64,000 nucleotides of DNA from Streptomyces sp. A012304. Its GTDB lineage: Bacteria; Actinomycetota; Actinomycetes; Streptomycetales; Streptomycetaceae. The DNA lies in the NCBI RefSeq assembly GCF_026008495.1, contig NZ_BQUN01000089.1, positions 23,540 through 87,539 of the forward strand, in the 5' to 3' direction. Below the pieces are notes generated by a model. That model saw only the letters and a program-made list of their open reading frames with translations. It was not told where the DNA came from and did no database searches. The translations under genes were made by a program, and so were the position numbers. Below, in pieces: positions 37,081-45,437 of this stretch (positions are counted from its first letter, which is position 1; the number at the start of each line of letters is the position of its first letter).

Positions 37081-38021
37081 ACAAGCTCAAGCACGCCAGC
37101 ACCTGGGCGCTGCCGGTCCTGCTGACCGTGATCGCCGTCGTGTGGGCCGTCGCCGCCATCGGCGGCATCCTCACCGCCACCGCGCACCCCGCGTTCGCGT
37201 ACTCCGTCGCCGTCCTCTACGACGCCGTCTGGCTGTACGGGCTCGCGATGGAGACCGCCCACCGCCGGCAGGGATCCAACGCCCGGCTCCCCGAGGTCGT
37301 CGGGTGGGTGTTCCTCCCCCTCACCGTCGCGGTCCTCGCCGTGCACGGCGTCCTCGCCGGGGATGCCCTCGCCGCGGCGGTCGGCGCCATCGTTCCCGTC
37401 CTCGCCAAGATGACGTTGGTCATGGCCATCGACCGCGACCGCACCCGGATCAGTCCGAGGGCGCAGGCCGCCATCGACCGCACCCGCGCCGTCACCCGTG
37501 ACCGCATCGCCGTCTCCCGGGCCGTCGCCGCCGCACGCGCTGACGAGACCGTGGCCGCCGCCGGCATCATCAAGGCCTCCCGGGAGGCCGAAGCGGAAGC
37601 CATCACCACCGCCCACGACGCGTACGAGACGTACGCCGAGATCGTCGACCAGCACCCCGTGCCGGACTGGCACACCGACCTTCCCGCCCTGGTCTCGGAC
37701 CGCGAGTTGGAAGCCCTCCTTGCGGGGGGTGTGCCAGAGGGTGATTCCGCTGGTGGCACGGGGGGTTTCCCGCTCACGGTCACACCCGGCGGTCACGGTT
37801 CTGGCACGCCCCCGCTGGAGGGGCCCAGGGAGGCCAACTCCCGGGCGGTCGCGCTGCTCGCCGTCGAGCTGTACGCGACCGATCCGCCGCCCTCGAAGCG
37901 GAAGTTCCGGGAGGCGATGCGGGCCGGGATGAAGGCGCGCGGGCTGACCGGCGGGTGGGACGTGATCGACGCCCTGTACGACCGGGAGAAGGCACTTGCC
38001 GAGGGTGGTGACCCGTCGTGA
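37077..38021 (+). CDS. Membrane protein with cytoplasmic C-terminal region (DUF2637/Spd-like)
   Basis: 314 residues. Four membrane helices in the first 125 residues (ALPVLLTVIAVVWAVAAIGG; AYSVAVLYDAVWLYGLAM; VFLPLTVAVLAVHGVLA; AIVPVLAKMTLVMAI) are followed by an Ala-rich helical region and a C-terminal HTH-like segment (SKRKFREAMRAGMKARGLTG). This layout is typical of DUF2637 proteins in Streptomyces plasmid spread (spd) operons, which act with TraB in intramycelial transfer. Confidence 0.7.
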   Translation: MNKLKHASTWALPVLLTVIAVVWAVAAIGGILTATAHPAFAYSVAVLYDAVWLYGLAMETAHRRQGSNARLPEVVGWVFLPLTVAVLAVHGVLAGDALAAAVGAIVPVLAKMTLVMAIDRDRTRISPRAQAAIDRTRAVTRDRIAVSRAVAAARADETVAAAGIIKASREAEAEAITTAHDAYETYAEIVDQHPVPDWHTDLPALVSDRELEALLAGGVPEGDSAGGTGGFPLTVTPGGHGSGTPPLEGPREANSRAVALLAVELYATDPPPSKRKFREAMRAGMKARGLTGGWDVIDALYDREKALAEGGDPS

Positions 38022-38137
38022 AGCCGCTCACCGTCCCGGCCGTGGTCGTCTCGGCGGTCGTCCAGCCGGTCACCCTGGCGTTCGCCGCCGGTCTCCTCGC
38101 CCGCCCGCACCTGACCCGTAGGGGGTGGTCGAGGTGA
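38018..38137 (+). CDS. Tiny single-span membrane protein
   Basis: 39 residues, GTG start inside the previous stop (GTGA) and stop inside the next start (GTGA). VPAVVVSAVVQPVTLAFAAG is one hydrophobic helix followed by a basic tail (ARPHLTRRGWSR). Such tiny membrane proteins occur in spd operons. Supported by coupling at both ends. Confidence 0.6.
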   Translation: MKPLTVPAVVVSAVVQPVTLAFAAGLLARPHLTRRGWSR

Positions 38138-38454
38138 CCGAGGAGAACCCGCTCCAGAAGGCGGAAGCCGCCGTCCGCGCGGCCGAGACCGACACCGACA
38201 TGGTCCGGATCGTCGCCGCCGTCCTCGCCGCCCAACAGGCCACCCAGCCCCAGCCGCCGGCGCCGACGCCGCGGTCCGTGCAGCGGCCCGTGGGCCTGTA
38301 CGTCGCGGCCGGTATCGGCGGCGCCATCGCCCTCACATTCCTCGCCATGGCCGCCGCGCTCCTGGCGGTCGCCGTCGCGGTCGGCGCTGTCTGCGCGACC
38401 GTCTGCCTGCTCGTCCTCAAGAACCTGCTCGCCGACTACCAGAAGGGCCGCTGA
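38134..38454 (+). CDS. SpdD-like spread membrane protein
   Basis: 106 residues. A soluble N-terminal half rich in Ala/Pro/Gln, then two membrane segments (GLYVAAGIGGAIALTFLAMA; AVAVAVGAVCATVCLLVL) and a short basic tail. Matches the SpdD-type proteins of Streptomyces conjugative elements. A GTG at 38125 is an alternative start. Confidence 0.65.
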   Translation: MTEENPLQKAEAAVRAAETDTDMVRIVAAVLAAQQATQPQPPAPTPRSVQRPVGLYVAAGIGGAIALTFLAMAAALLAVAVAVGAVCATVCLLVLKNLLADYQKGR

Positions 38455-38456
38455 CC

Positions 38457-38633
38457 ATGGCCGACGACCTCAACTTCAGCGACTTCACGGCCGGGGAGAA
38501 GGTACGCGTCGCCGCCCTCGTCGCCCGTATGGCCAAGCGCGGCGCGGCCGGCCCCAACGTCGACACCAGCGACCTGAGGCGGCGCATCGAGCGCATCGAG
38601 CGCCAGGCGCTCCGCCGCAAGCACAAGAAGTAG
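38457..38633 (+). CDS. Small basic protein before traB
   Basis: 58 residues (MADDLNFSDFTAGEKVRVAA...), ending RQALRRKHKK. Start is 2 bp past the SpdD-like stop. Helical and basic; function unknown. Confidence 0.6.
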   Translation: MADDLNFSDFTAGEKVRVAALVARMAKRGAAGPNVDTSDLRRRIERIERQALRRKHKK

Positions 38634-38719
38634 CCGCGCCCCGGGGCGGCCGTCCACCGGCCAGGGAAGACCGGCCACCCCGGGCCTCCACACCCCTGAA
38701 AGAGGCAGGAGACCTCATC

Positions 38720-40918
38720 ATGACCGACACCTTGCCGCGGCCCGTGGTCAACGGGCACGCCGATCCGGCCGTGTCGCTGCTGAAGTTCGCCCCCGAGCCG
38801 CCGGCCTACGTCGCCGACGACGACGTCGTCGAGGCGGTCGACCGCCCGGACAACCCGCTCGCCGACTGGCTGACCGTGCCGGACGTGCCGATCCTGCCCG
38901 CGTGGGCCCGCTCCGCGGCATCCCTCAGGGCCAACACCGCGGCCCTCGGCCGACTGTGCGCGTGGCACGCCCGCTACCACACGCTCAGGGTGCCGAAGTA
39001 CGCGTTCCGTCTCGCCTGGCTCGCCCTCAAGGGCGCCTGGCGTGGGATGCGCGGCTTGTGGCCGACCCTGGCCGCGCACGACCAGAGCGCCGCGGTGAAA
39101 GCCCTGCGCGCGCAGGTGAAGGCCAAGCCCGACGACGTCGACCTCGCCGTCCGGTACGCGCTGCTGCACCGGGAACGCACCCTTGCCCGCCGCTGGCGCT
39201 TCGGTGCCGCCGCCACGGCCGTCGCCGCCAGTGCGGTCGGCTGGTACCTGGCGCCGCCGCTGCTGCAGACCGCCGGCATGCTCGCCGCAGCCGTCCCGCT
39301 CGCCTACCTCGGGCGCGGCGACGACGCGCAACTGCTCGATAACCCGACGCCGCCCCTGCGCGTCGACATGTCCGCCCAGCAGCTCAACGACGCGCTGCGC
39401 GCCGCAGGCCTGCTCAAGCAGGGCAAGGGCGACGACGAGGGCCCCCGCGTCACCTGCGTCATGGGCCCGGTACGCGACGGGCGCGGCTGGTCGGTCATCT
39501 TCGACCTGCCCAAGGGTGGCGGGAAGACCGCGGCGGATGTCCTCGCCAAGCGCACGGCGATCGCCGCCGAGCTCGGAGTCGACGAGATCCAGGTCATCGC
39601 CTCCCGCGTCCGCGCGGCGGCCGGCGGCAACGCCGGGCGGGTGTCGATGTGGGTCGCCGACGACGACCCCTACCTCGGCACGCCGAACCCGTCGCCGCTG
39701 GTCAAGGCGGAGACGTTCTCCGTGTGGGACCCGATCCCGTTCGGGCAGGACGCCCGCGGCAACCGCATCACCGTGCCCGTGATGTGGCAGTCGCTGTTCT
39801 TCGGCGGCCTGCCCCGCCGCGGCAAGACGTTCACGCAGCGCCTGATGACCGCGGCCGGCCTGCTCGACCCTTTCGTCAGGCACTACGTCGCCGACGGCAA
39901 GGGCGGCGCCGACTGGATGCCGATGAAGGCCGTCGCGCACCGCCTGGTGATGGGCGCCGAGGACGACGCCGTCGAAGCGCTGAAGGCGATGCTGAAGGAG
40001 CTGCTGGCGGAGATGGAGCGCCGGTTCGTGCTGCTGCGCGGCCTGCCCGTCTCCGTCTGCCCCGAGGGCAAGCTGACCCCGGCCATCGTGGAGAAGTACA
40101 ACCTGCCGGTCATCTTCGTGACCATCGACGAACTGCAGGAGTACTTCACCGCCATGGACCGCGAGGACCGTGAGCAGGTCATCAACGACCTGTGCCGCAT
40201 CGCACGGCGCGGGCCGGCCGCCGGGTTCGTCTCCAACTTCGCCTCCCAGCGCCCCGACGCCGAGTCCGTGCCGACGAAGCTACGGGAGATCATCACCCTC
40301 AGATACTGCACGCAGGTCGTCGACCAGACCAGCTCAGACATGGTGCTCGGCAAGGGCAAGGCCGCCCAGGGCGCCGACGCCTCCGTGCTGTCCGAGGACC
40401 ACCGTGGTACGGGCGTCCTCGTCACCGGGCCGGCGTCTTTCGTGACCGTGCGGGCCGACTTCCTCGACGGGCCCGGGTTCGCCGAGCTGTGCCAGCGCGG
40501 CCGTGCCCTGCGCGTCAAGCACAACCAGCTCACCGGGGACGCCGTCGGCGACGTCAGCGCGGCAGCAGACCAGGCCGGCGTCACCATCGCGCCCGTGCTG
40601 TCGGACTGCCTCGACGTGATGCGGCACGCCGACCGCATGCACACCGTCGTTCTCCTCGACCGGCTCGTGAACGTCGACGAGGACCGCTACGGCGACTGGG
40701 ACGCCGAGCGCCTGGCCGCCGAGCTGGAGGCCGCCGGCGTCGACCGCACCACGAAGCAGGTGAAGGTCGACGGCAAGAACCTCGCCGGATACCGCAGGGC
40801 CGACCTCGAGGCCGCCGTGCCCGCCGAACTCCTCCTCGCCGCGCGGCAGGTAGAGGCCACCCCCTCTACGAACCCCGCTACGAACACCCCCGACGAGCAG
40901 AGCCCGGAGGGCGCCTGA
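38720..40918 (+). CDS. traB: TraB/TraSA conjugal DNA translocase (FtsK/SpoIIIE family)
   Basis: 732 residues. Two membrane segments near residues 163-200; Walker A in FFGGLPRRGKT (about 362-370); Walker B in LPVIFVTIDELQEYF (about 462-476); the FtsK motor core continues through GTGVLVTGPAS. In Streptomyces a single TraB hexamer pumps double-stranded DNA from donor to recipient, recognising 8-bp repeats at clt; such repeats lie at the end of this gene. AGGAG nine bases before the ATG. Last gene of the transfer operon. Confidence 0.92.
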   Translation: MTDTLPRPVVNGHADPAVSLLKFAPEPPAYVADDDVVEAVDRPDNPLADWLTVPDVPILPAWARSAASLRANTAALGRLCAWHARYHTLRVPKYAFRLAWLALKGAWRGMRGLWPTLAAHDQSAAVKALRAQVKAKPDDVDLAVRYALLHRERTLARRWRFGAAATAVAASAVGWYLAPPLLQTAGMLAAAVPLAYLGRGDDAQLLDNPTPPLRVDMSAQQLNDALRAAGLLKQGKGDDEGPRVTCVMGPVRDGRGWSVIFDLPKGGGKTAADVLAKRTAIAAELGVDEIQVIASRVRAAAGGNAGRVSMWVADDDPYLGTPNPSPLVKAETFSVWDPIPFGQDARGNRITVPVMWQSLFFGGLPRRGKTFTQRLMTAAGLLDPFVRHYVADGKGGADWMPMKAVAHRLVMGAEDDAVEALKAMLKELLAEMERRFVLLRGLPVSVCPEGKLTPAIVEKYNLPVIFVTIDELQEYFTAMDREDREQVINDLCRIARRGPAAGFVSNFASQRPDAESVPTKLREIITLRYCTQVVDQTSSDMVLGKGKAAQGADASVLSEDHRGTGVLVTGPASFVTVRADFLDGPGFAELCQRGRALRVKHNQLTGDAVGDVSAAADQAGVTIAPVLSDCLDVMRHADRMHTVVLLDRLVNVDEDRYGDWDAERLAAELEAAGVDRTTKQVKVDGKNLAGYRRADLEAAVPAELLLAARQVEATPSTNPATNTPDEQSPEGA

Positions 40919-40993
40919 TGTAGAGGGGGCCCGCTACCCCGGTAGTGACCTCGGTAGAGGGCCCCCACCTGCGAAGTAGTGCCCGTAGAGGGG
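40850..40993. repeat. Octamer repeats at the traB 3' end (candidate clt)
   Basis: GTAGAGG plus G/C at 40850, 40920, 40954 and 40985 on the plus strand and at 40862-40869 on the minus strand. They straddle the traB stop and sit among inverted repeats (GGGGGCCC at 40925, GGGCCCCC at 40959). In pSVH1-type plasmids TraB binds octamer repeats in clt next to traB. Confidence 0.5.
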
Positions 40994-41002
40994 CGTAGGA
41001 GG

Positions 41003-41034
41003 CCCCCGTCCGCGCGTTCGGACGGGGGTCTTTC
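41003..41034. terminator. Terminator between traB and the GntR gene
   Basis: CCCCCGTCCG pairs with CGGACGGGGG (10 bp, 6-base loop), followed by TCTTTCT. It lies between two convergent genes and may serve both. Confidence 0.8.
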
Positions 41035-41039
41035 TGCGT

Positions 41040-41276
41040 TCACGTTCCGCTGGTGTCCGCGACGAAGCTGCCCATGCCCGGCGTCGTCACGATCAGGCCC
41101 TCGTCCCGCAGTGCGGCCGTGGCCTTGCGCACGGTGCCGCGGGCGACGCCGAACTCGGCCTCCATCCGCACCTCGCTGATGAGGGTGCGGGGCGGGTACT
41201 CGCCGGAGGTGATGCGGGTGCGCAGCACGTCGGCGATCTGTTCCCACTTCGGTCTCGTCGGGTCAAAGTCGATCAC
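41040..41276 (-). CDS. GntR-family repressor (KorSA-like)
   Basis: 78 residues from GTG 41276 (VIDFDPTRPKWEQIADVL), the usual start for these element-borne GntR proteins; an ATG at 41312 would add 12 residues. It is a bare winged helix (LISEVRMEAEFGVARGTVRKAT; GLIVTTPGMGSFV) with no effector domain. KorSA of pSAM2, of the same type, keeps transfer and replication genes off. A 16-bp palindrome lies 48 bp upstream. Confidence 0.8.
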   Translation of the reverse strand: MIDFDPTRPKWEQIADVLRTRITSGEYPPRTLISEVRMEAEFGVARGTVRKATAALRDEGLIVTTPGMGSFVADTSGT

Positions 41277-41324
41277 CCGCCCGACTGTAGATATACGGGC
41301 GTAACAGGGCATAGAGACACATAG

Positions 41325-41340
41325 CTATGCCTAGGCATAG
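41325..41340. promoter_or_regulatory. Perfect 16-bp palindrome (GntR operator candidate)
   Basis: CTATGCCTAGGCATAG. A related half, GGCATAGAGACA, lies at 41309-41320, and GGCATAGACAGG at 41334-41345. Located upstream of the GntR gene and the divergent zinc-protein genes. Confidence 0.55.
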
Positions 41341-41442
41341 ACAGGGGTGTACAGGCTGCCTACCGTGGGCCACGGAAAGTGAAGCCTCCGCGACCGCGGG
41401 ATCGGTCCGGAGGCATGGACGACAGCCCGAGGAGCCGTCGAC

Positions 41443-41631
41443 ATGCCGCAGCGTACGCAGCCGGAGCAGCAACCGGCCATCCCCGAACGCACCGTCATCG
41501 GCTGGTGTGCCTGGCACGAGGCCTACAGCAACACCGCGCGGCCGGTCCGCGACTCCAGCGGCGCCCGCCTGTTCGCCTGCGTCTCGTGCCGCCAGGCGTA
41601 CGACCTGGTCCCGATCGGCGACCAGCCGTGA
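41443..41631 (+). CDS. Small putative zinc-binding protein
   Basis: 62 residues with WCAWHEAYSN and CVSCRQAYD, a C-x2-H plus C-x2-C pattern. GAGGAG about ten bases upstream. Coupled to the next gene (GTGA). Confidence 0.65.
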   Translation: MPQRTQPEQQPAIPERTVIGWCAWHEAYSNTARPVRDSSGARLFACVSCRQAYDLVPIGDQP

Positions 41632-41936
41632 ACGCGGGGTTCGTCGACGCGGTCGGGATGCTGCCCATGCCGAACGCGCGCAGCCTCGCCCGCAAACGGA
41701 TCGACGGCGCCTGCTGCGTCTGGTGCGGGGGCACCGCCGTCATGGACCTGGGGCCGCGTCTCAGCGTCGTCGACGGCGCCCTGAAGCGGTGGGAGCCGCG
41801 GGCCTGCCGGCCGTGCGCCGCCCGCGAGGCTGCCCGGGTGTACGGCATCCACATCCAGTCGTGCGCCCGATGCACCCACCACGACTACTGCCCCGACGCC
41901 CGCGCGCTCCACGCCTTCTCCCGGGAGGGCCAGTAG
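41628..41936 (+). CDS. Cys-rich putative zinc-binding protein
   Basis: 102 residues from GTG 41628. Three Cys clusters: CCVWCGG, CRPCAAREAARVYGI, CARCTHHDYC. Such proteins are frequent in Streptomyces conjugative elements and phages; function unknown. Followed by a hairpin. Confidence 0.65.
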   Translation: MNAGFVDAVGMLPMPNARSLARKRIDGACCVWCGGTAVMDLGPRLSVVDGALKRWEPRACRPCAAREAARVYGIHIQSCARCTHHDYCPDARALHAFSREGQ

Positions 41937-41950
41937 CCGCCGCTCCTTCG

Positions 41951-41983
41951 GCCCGTCCTCACCCCCGTCGAGGGCGGACGGGC
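41951..41983 (+). terminator. Hairpin after the Cys-rich gene
   Basis: GCCCGTCC pairs with GGACGGGC (8 bp, 17-base loop). Confidence 0.45.
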
Positions 41984-42018
41984 TTGCGTACAGGTCCATA
42001 CAGGGCAACATCTTCGGC

Positions 42019-42342
42019 ATGGACTTCTGCGACACCGTCCGCGAATGCTGCCGCCGACTCCTGGCCACGGCCACCGAGCCGATGACCGTCGCCCACATCG
42101 CCGCCGCCGTCGACACCACCCCGACACAAGCCAGTCGCGCGCTGCGGCAGCTCGAAGCCGAGGGCGCCGCCGTACGCGACCGCAGCCGGACGGGACGGCG
42201 CTCCGGCTGGACCCCGGACTGGTGGACCGCCGCCCGTATCAGCCCGTCCTCGGCAGGCGCCCCTGCAAGCGCAAGTCGTCCATCATCGACACAAGCCAGG
42301 TCTGCAACTCGAACTTCGACCCGATGGCCCCCCGGTTCGTGA
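42019..42342 (+). CDS. Winged-helix protein overlapping the tape measure gene
   Basis: 107 residues. Residues 1-60 form a good winged HTH (MTVAHIAAAVDTTPTQASRAL; RQLEAEGAAVRDRSRTGRRSG). The last about 35 residues are low-complexity and antisense to the tape measure C-terminus, so this gene probably lost its own 3' end at a module junction. Confidence 0.55.
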   Translation: MDFCDTVRECCRRLLATATEPMTVAHIAAAVDTTPTQASRALRQLEAEGAAVRDRSRTGRRSGWTPDWWTAARISPSSAGAPASASRPSSTQARSATRTSTRWPPGS

Positions 42343-44938
42343 AGGTGATGTTGTAGTTGTTCACCACCGTCGTCGGGGCGCTGCTGGTGCGGACCGCCCC
42401 CACACCGAGGGCCGCACCCACATTCCCCCCAGACACCCCCGCCGGCACCGGGCGCGCCGTCATCGGCACCGCCACCGCATCCTGCGCGGCCTGCGCCACC
42501 ATGGCCGCTGCCCGCTCCACCAGTGCCGTCCGCTGCGCCATGCCTTCCGCCAGGGACTCGCCGATCGCCCGCCCCGAGTACAGCACCCATCCGCGTCCCG
42601 AGAACGGGCCCTCCTTCGCGGGCGACCCCGGGAAGAGGCCGCGGGCCTTGCTGACCACGCTGCTCACCGCGGAGACCACGTCACCGATCTTGCTGAAGAT
42701 GCCGTCGACGAACCCCGCGATCAGAGCCCGCCCCGAGCTGTACAGCCTGCCGCCCAGGTCCCCGAGAGCCGACGCCGCGCGCCCCGGCAGACCGGACACC
42801 GCGCTCACGGCGTCGCCGATCTTGTCGCGGATCGCCGTCACCATCGACGCGCCGGCGCCCCGCGCTCGCTCCGAAAGCTTCCCGCCCAGACTCAGCAGGG
42901 CGGCGGCCGCACGCCCCGGCAGACCGCGAATCCACGACACCGCCTCGCCGATCTTCGTTGAGATCGTGGACACAAGAGCCGAACCGGCCTCGACCGCCCG
43001 CTGCTTCAGCTTCCCCGCCAGGCCCCCCAACGCGGCAAAGGCCTTTCCCGGGAGCTGCCCGAACAAGGTGTTCATGGTGCTGATCGCACCGGACACGACG
43101 CGTTTGGCGCCCTCCCACGCCCCGGAGAAGTCACCCCGCAACAGGGACGTGAGCGCGCTGATCGCAGGCACCACCACCGAGGTGAGAACCCGGGACAGAT
43201 GCCCGGCGAACATCGCCGCCAGCTTGCCCACCAGCCCGATCAGCGGCGTGATGATCGGCATGAGGCCGGAGACGATCCCGATAGTGAGCTGACTCATCGC
43301 CGTCAGCAGCGGGCCGGCCGCCGCCAGCACCTGTCCGAACGCCGCACCCATCTGCGCGAGCGACGGGGTCAGCGTGACGATGAGCCGGGCCAGCATCGGG
43401 AACACCGTGCGGGCCATGGCCGACAGGTGCGTCGCCAGCGGGGTGATCAGGGCGGGGAGCTGCGCCAGGATGGGCGCCAAGGCTGTGCTCAAAGCCTGCC
43501 CGAGGAGTTTCACCACCGGTCCGGCCTGCGCGAACACGTCTCCGATGGCCGTGAGGAGCGGCACCAGCGGCGGCAGCAGCGACGCGATGAGGTTGCCGAC
43601 GACCGGCAGCAGCGGCGAGAGAGCGTCGATCAGGACACCGACCGCGTCGGCGGCCGCCGCGAGAACCGGGCCGAGAGCGGCGATGATCGGCGAGAGGGCG
43701 TCCCCCAGGCTGCCGATCAGCCGCTGCACCGGAGGGCCGAGCGCGGTCAGGACGGGGGCGACAGCGCCGAGCGCCTGGCCCAGCAGCGGGGCCGCGGTCT
43801 GGGCGAGGGTCGCCATGGTCTGGAACAGGGCCTGCAACCCGGACTGCACCTGCGGTGAGGCGAACGCTGTCTTCAGCGCCCCGGTGATCTCCTTCAGCGT
43901 GCCGATGAAGCCGCCGCCGGACACCTGCGCCGCGGAGAACACCGAGCCGATGACGGAGCCGATGTTCCCCGCGATGGTGCCCAAGTCCTTCAGCAGCCCC
44001 ACAGCGGTCTCGATCGCCTGCTGCATCGCCCCGGACTCGAACGCCCGCGTAAGGCTCTCGGACAGGCGCTGGATCGGCCCCTGCGCGGACTTCCCGAGCC
44101 GCTCGAACGTCGGCGCGGCCGCCGCCCCGATCTGCACCAGGCCCTGCACCAGCACCCCGGGGAGCGCCGTCAGCCCCTTCAGGCCGCGCGTCGCACCCCC
44201 GAGAGCCTGCCCGAGCGCACCGGACTGGCCGAGCCCGGTCGCGGTGTCGAGGACACCCCGGGCCATCAAGTTCAGCGTGCCGGCCGAGTCCCGCACTGCC
44301 GCCGACAGCTGCGGCATCGTCGCCGCCGCTGTCCGCTTGAAGGTGGTGTCGAGCTTCTCGAAGAGGCTGTCCTGCACCTGCGTACGCAGCGACTGGAACG
44401 CGGGCTGCATCGAGCGGAGCCGCTCGACGAACGCGCGCGCATTCGGGGAGAGCTTCTTCAGCGCCTCGGCGTACTTCTCCGGGTCGGACGGATCGAACGC
44501 CGCCGCGACCGCGTCGCCCACACCGGCCATGCCGATCTTCACCGCTGCTACGGCCGTACCGACGGCGATGATCCCGGTAGCGGCCACACCAGCCGCCGGC
44601 GCGATGTTGGCCAGACCCGCGACCAGGCCGGCCGCCACGGGGGCTGCGGCGCCGAGCTGGGCAGCGACACCGGCAAGACGGGCGCCGACCGCGCCCAGCG
44701 ACCCGGCCACACCGGACAGGGCCCGCAGAGACAGACCGAGCCGGTCACCGCCCCCGGCCGCGTTCGTGAGACTGCGGTTGATCGCCGCGCCCTCGGCGAC
44801 GAACCGGCCCCGCACGTCCCGAATCCGGCCCTGCGCATCCCGGGAGAACTGGTTGAGGGCGCGCAACGCCGGATCGGTGTTGGCGTTGACGTTGATCGTT
44901 GCGTCGCCGACCTGGCCGTCACCGGCAGGAGTACTCAT
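42239..44938 (-). CDS. Phage tail tape measure protein
   Basis: 899 residues. The N-terminus INVNANTDPALRALNQFSRD and an Ala/Gly-rich hydrophobic middle with repeated proline-bounded helices (ALSPLLPVVGNLIASLLPPL) are typical. C-terminal repeats GLPGRAAxALxxLGGxL are followed by FPGSPAKEGPFSGRGW and SGRAIGESLAEGM, signatures of actinophage tape measures. It should set tail length as a scaffold, but no other tail gene is present. No lysozyme or peptidase motif was seen. It is convergent with the conjugation half. Confidence 0.85.
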   Translation of the reverse strand: MSTPAGDGQVGDATINVNANTDPALRALNQFSRDAQGRIRDVRGRFVAEGAAINRSLTNAAGGGDRLGLSLRALSGVAGSLGAVGARLAGVAAQLGAAAPVAAGLVAGLANIAPAAGVAATGIIAVGTAVAAVKIGMAGVGDAVAAAFDPSDPEKYAEALKKLSPNARAFVERLRSMQPAFQSLRTQVQDSLFEKLDTTFKRTAAATMPQLSAAVRDSAGTLNLMARGVLDTATGLGQSGALGQALGGATRGLKGLTALPGVLVQGLVQIGAAAAPTFERLGKSAQGPIQRLSESLTRAFESGAMQQAIETAVGLLKDLGTIAGNIGSVIGSVFSAAQVSGGGFIGTLKEITGALKTAFASPQVQSGLQALFQTMATLAQTAAPLLGQALGAVAPVLTALGPPVQRLIGSLGDALSPIIAALGPVLAAAADAVGVLIDALSPLLPVVGNLIASLLPPLVPLLTAIGDVFAQAGPVVKLLGQALSTALAPILAQLPALITPLATHLSAMARTVFPMLARLIVTLTPSLAQMGAAFGQVLAAAGPLLTAMSQLTIGIVSGLMPIITPLIGLVGKLAAMFAGHLSRVLTSVVVPAISALTSLLRGDFSGAWEGAKRVVSGAISTMNTLFGQLPGKAFAALGGLAGKLKQRAVEAGSALVSTISTKIGEAVSWIRGLPGRAAAALLSLGGKLSERARGAGASMVTAIRDKIGDAVSAVSGLPGRAASALGDLGGRLYSSGRALIAGFVDGIFSKIGDVVSAVSSVVSKARGLFPGSPAKEGPFSGRGWVLYSGRAIGESLAEGMAQRTALVERAAAMVAQAAQDAVAVPMTARPVPAGVSGGNVGAALGVGAVRTSSAPTTVVNNYNITFTNRGAIGSKFELQTWLVSMMDDLRLQGRLPRTG

Positions 44939-44968
44939 AGACCGACGGTGCCGACGAAACCGCCAAGA

Positions 44969-45235
44969 TCATTCCGGCGGGGTTGCGGACTCCAGATGCT
45001 TCATAGCCTGCTCAGCCGTCACACGGCCCGCACCCTCCAGCGCCGTCTCCAACACGCGCGACGGCGCAGGCTCAACCAGGCTGACGCCCGTGGCCGCTTC
45101 GACCTCGACGCGGATCCGCTCCACCTCCAGCACCGCCGCCCACACCTGATCGGTCCCGGACAGTTGCTGCGCCGCGAGGATCGCGGCCTCCAGCCGGAGA
45201 GCGCCCTCGTCGAGGATCTCCTCACGATCGCCCAC
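44969..45235 (-). CDS. Small hypothetical protein upstream of the tape measure gene
   Basis: 88 residues, acidic and helical (MGDREEILDEGALRLEAAIL; RVEVEAATGVSLVEPAPSRV). Position before a tape measure gene recalls tail-assembly chaperones, but no slippery frameshift motif was recognised and similarity is not evident. Confidence 0.5.
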   Translation of the reverse strand: MGDREEILDEGALRLEAAILAAQQLSGTDQVWAAVLEVERIRVEVEAATGVSLVEPAPSRVLETALEGAGRVTAEQAMKHLESATPPE

Positions 45236-45437
45236 CCGACACCTCCCTCACACGGTAGAAGCGGGTCCCGCCACCGCGCCGAGAGGGCAACACGATCTCC
45301 CCCACCTCCGGGCCAGCCGCGTGCACATGCCTGCGATGGCAGTACGGGCAACGCAGACACCACATCGGCGGATCGATGAACGTACGCGGCGGCCGCCGCG
45401 TCGCCTCCACCACCGGCAGCACGGTCGCGCCGCTCAC
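45222..45437 (-). CDS. Small zinc-ribbon-like protein
   Basis: 71 residues from a GTG overlapping the upstream stop (GTGA). WCLRCPYCHRRHVHAAG gives a knuckle-type Cys/His cluster; the rest is beta-rich (GEIVLPSRRGGGTRFYRVRE). The gene overlaps the next start by 14 bp. Confidence 0.55.
   Translation of the reverse strand: MSGATVLPVVEATRRPPRTFIDPPMWCLRCPYCHRRHVHAAGPEVGEIVLPSRRGGGTRFYRVREVSGGRS

Noticed and set aside
41379..41627. Earlier start for the Cys-rich gene at 41628
   Set aside because: The upstream part overlaps the zinc-protein gene at 41443 in another frame and lacks a ribosome site; the GTGA overlap favours 41628.
44969..45437. Tail-assembly chaperone pair with programmed frameshift
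   Set aside because: Position fits, but the two small genes have their own starts and no slippery heptamer was seen.
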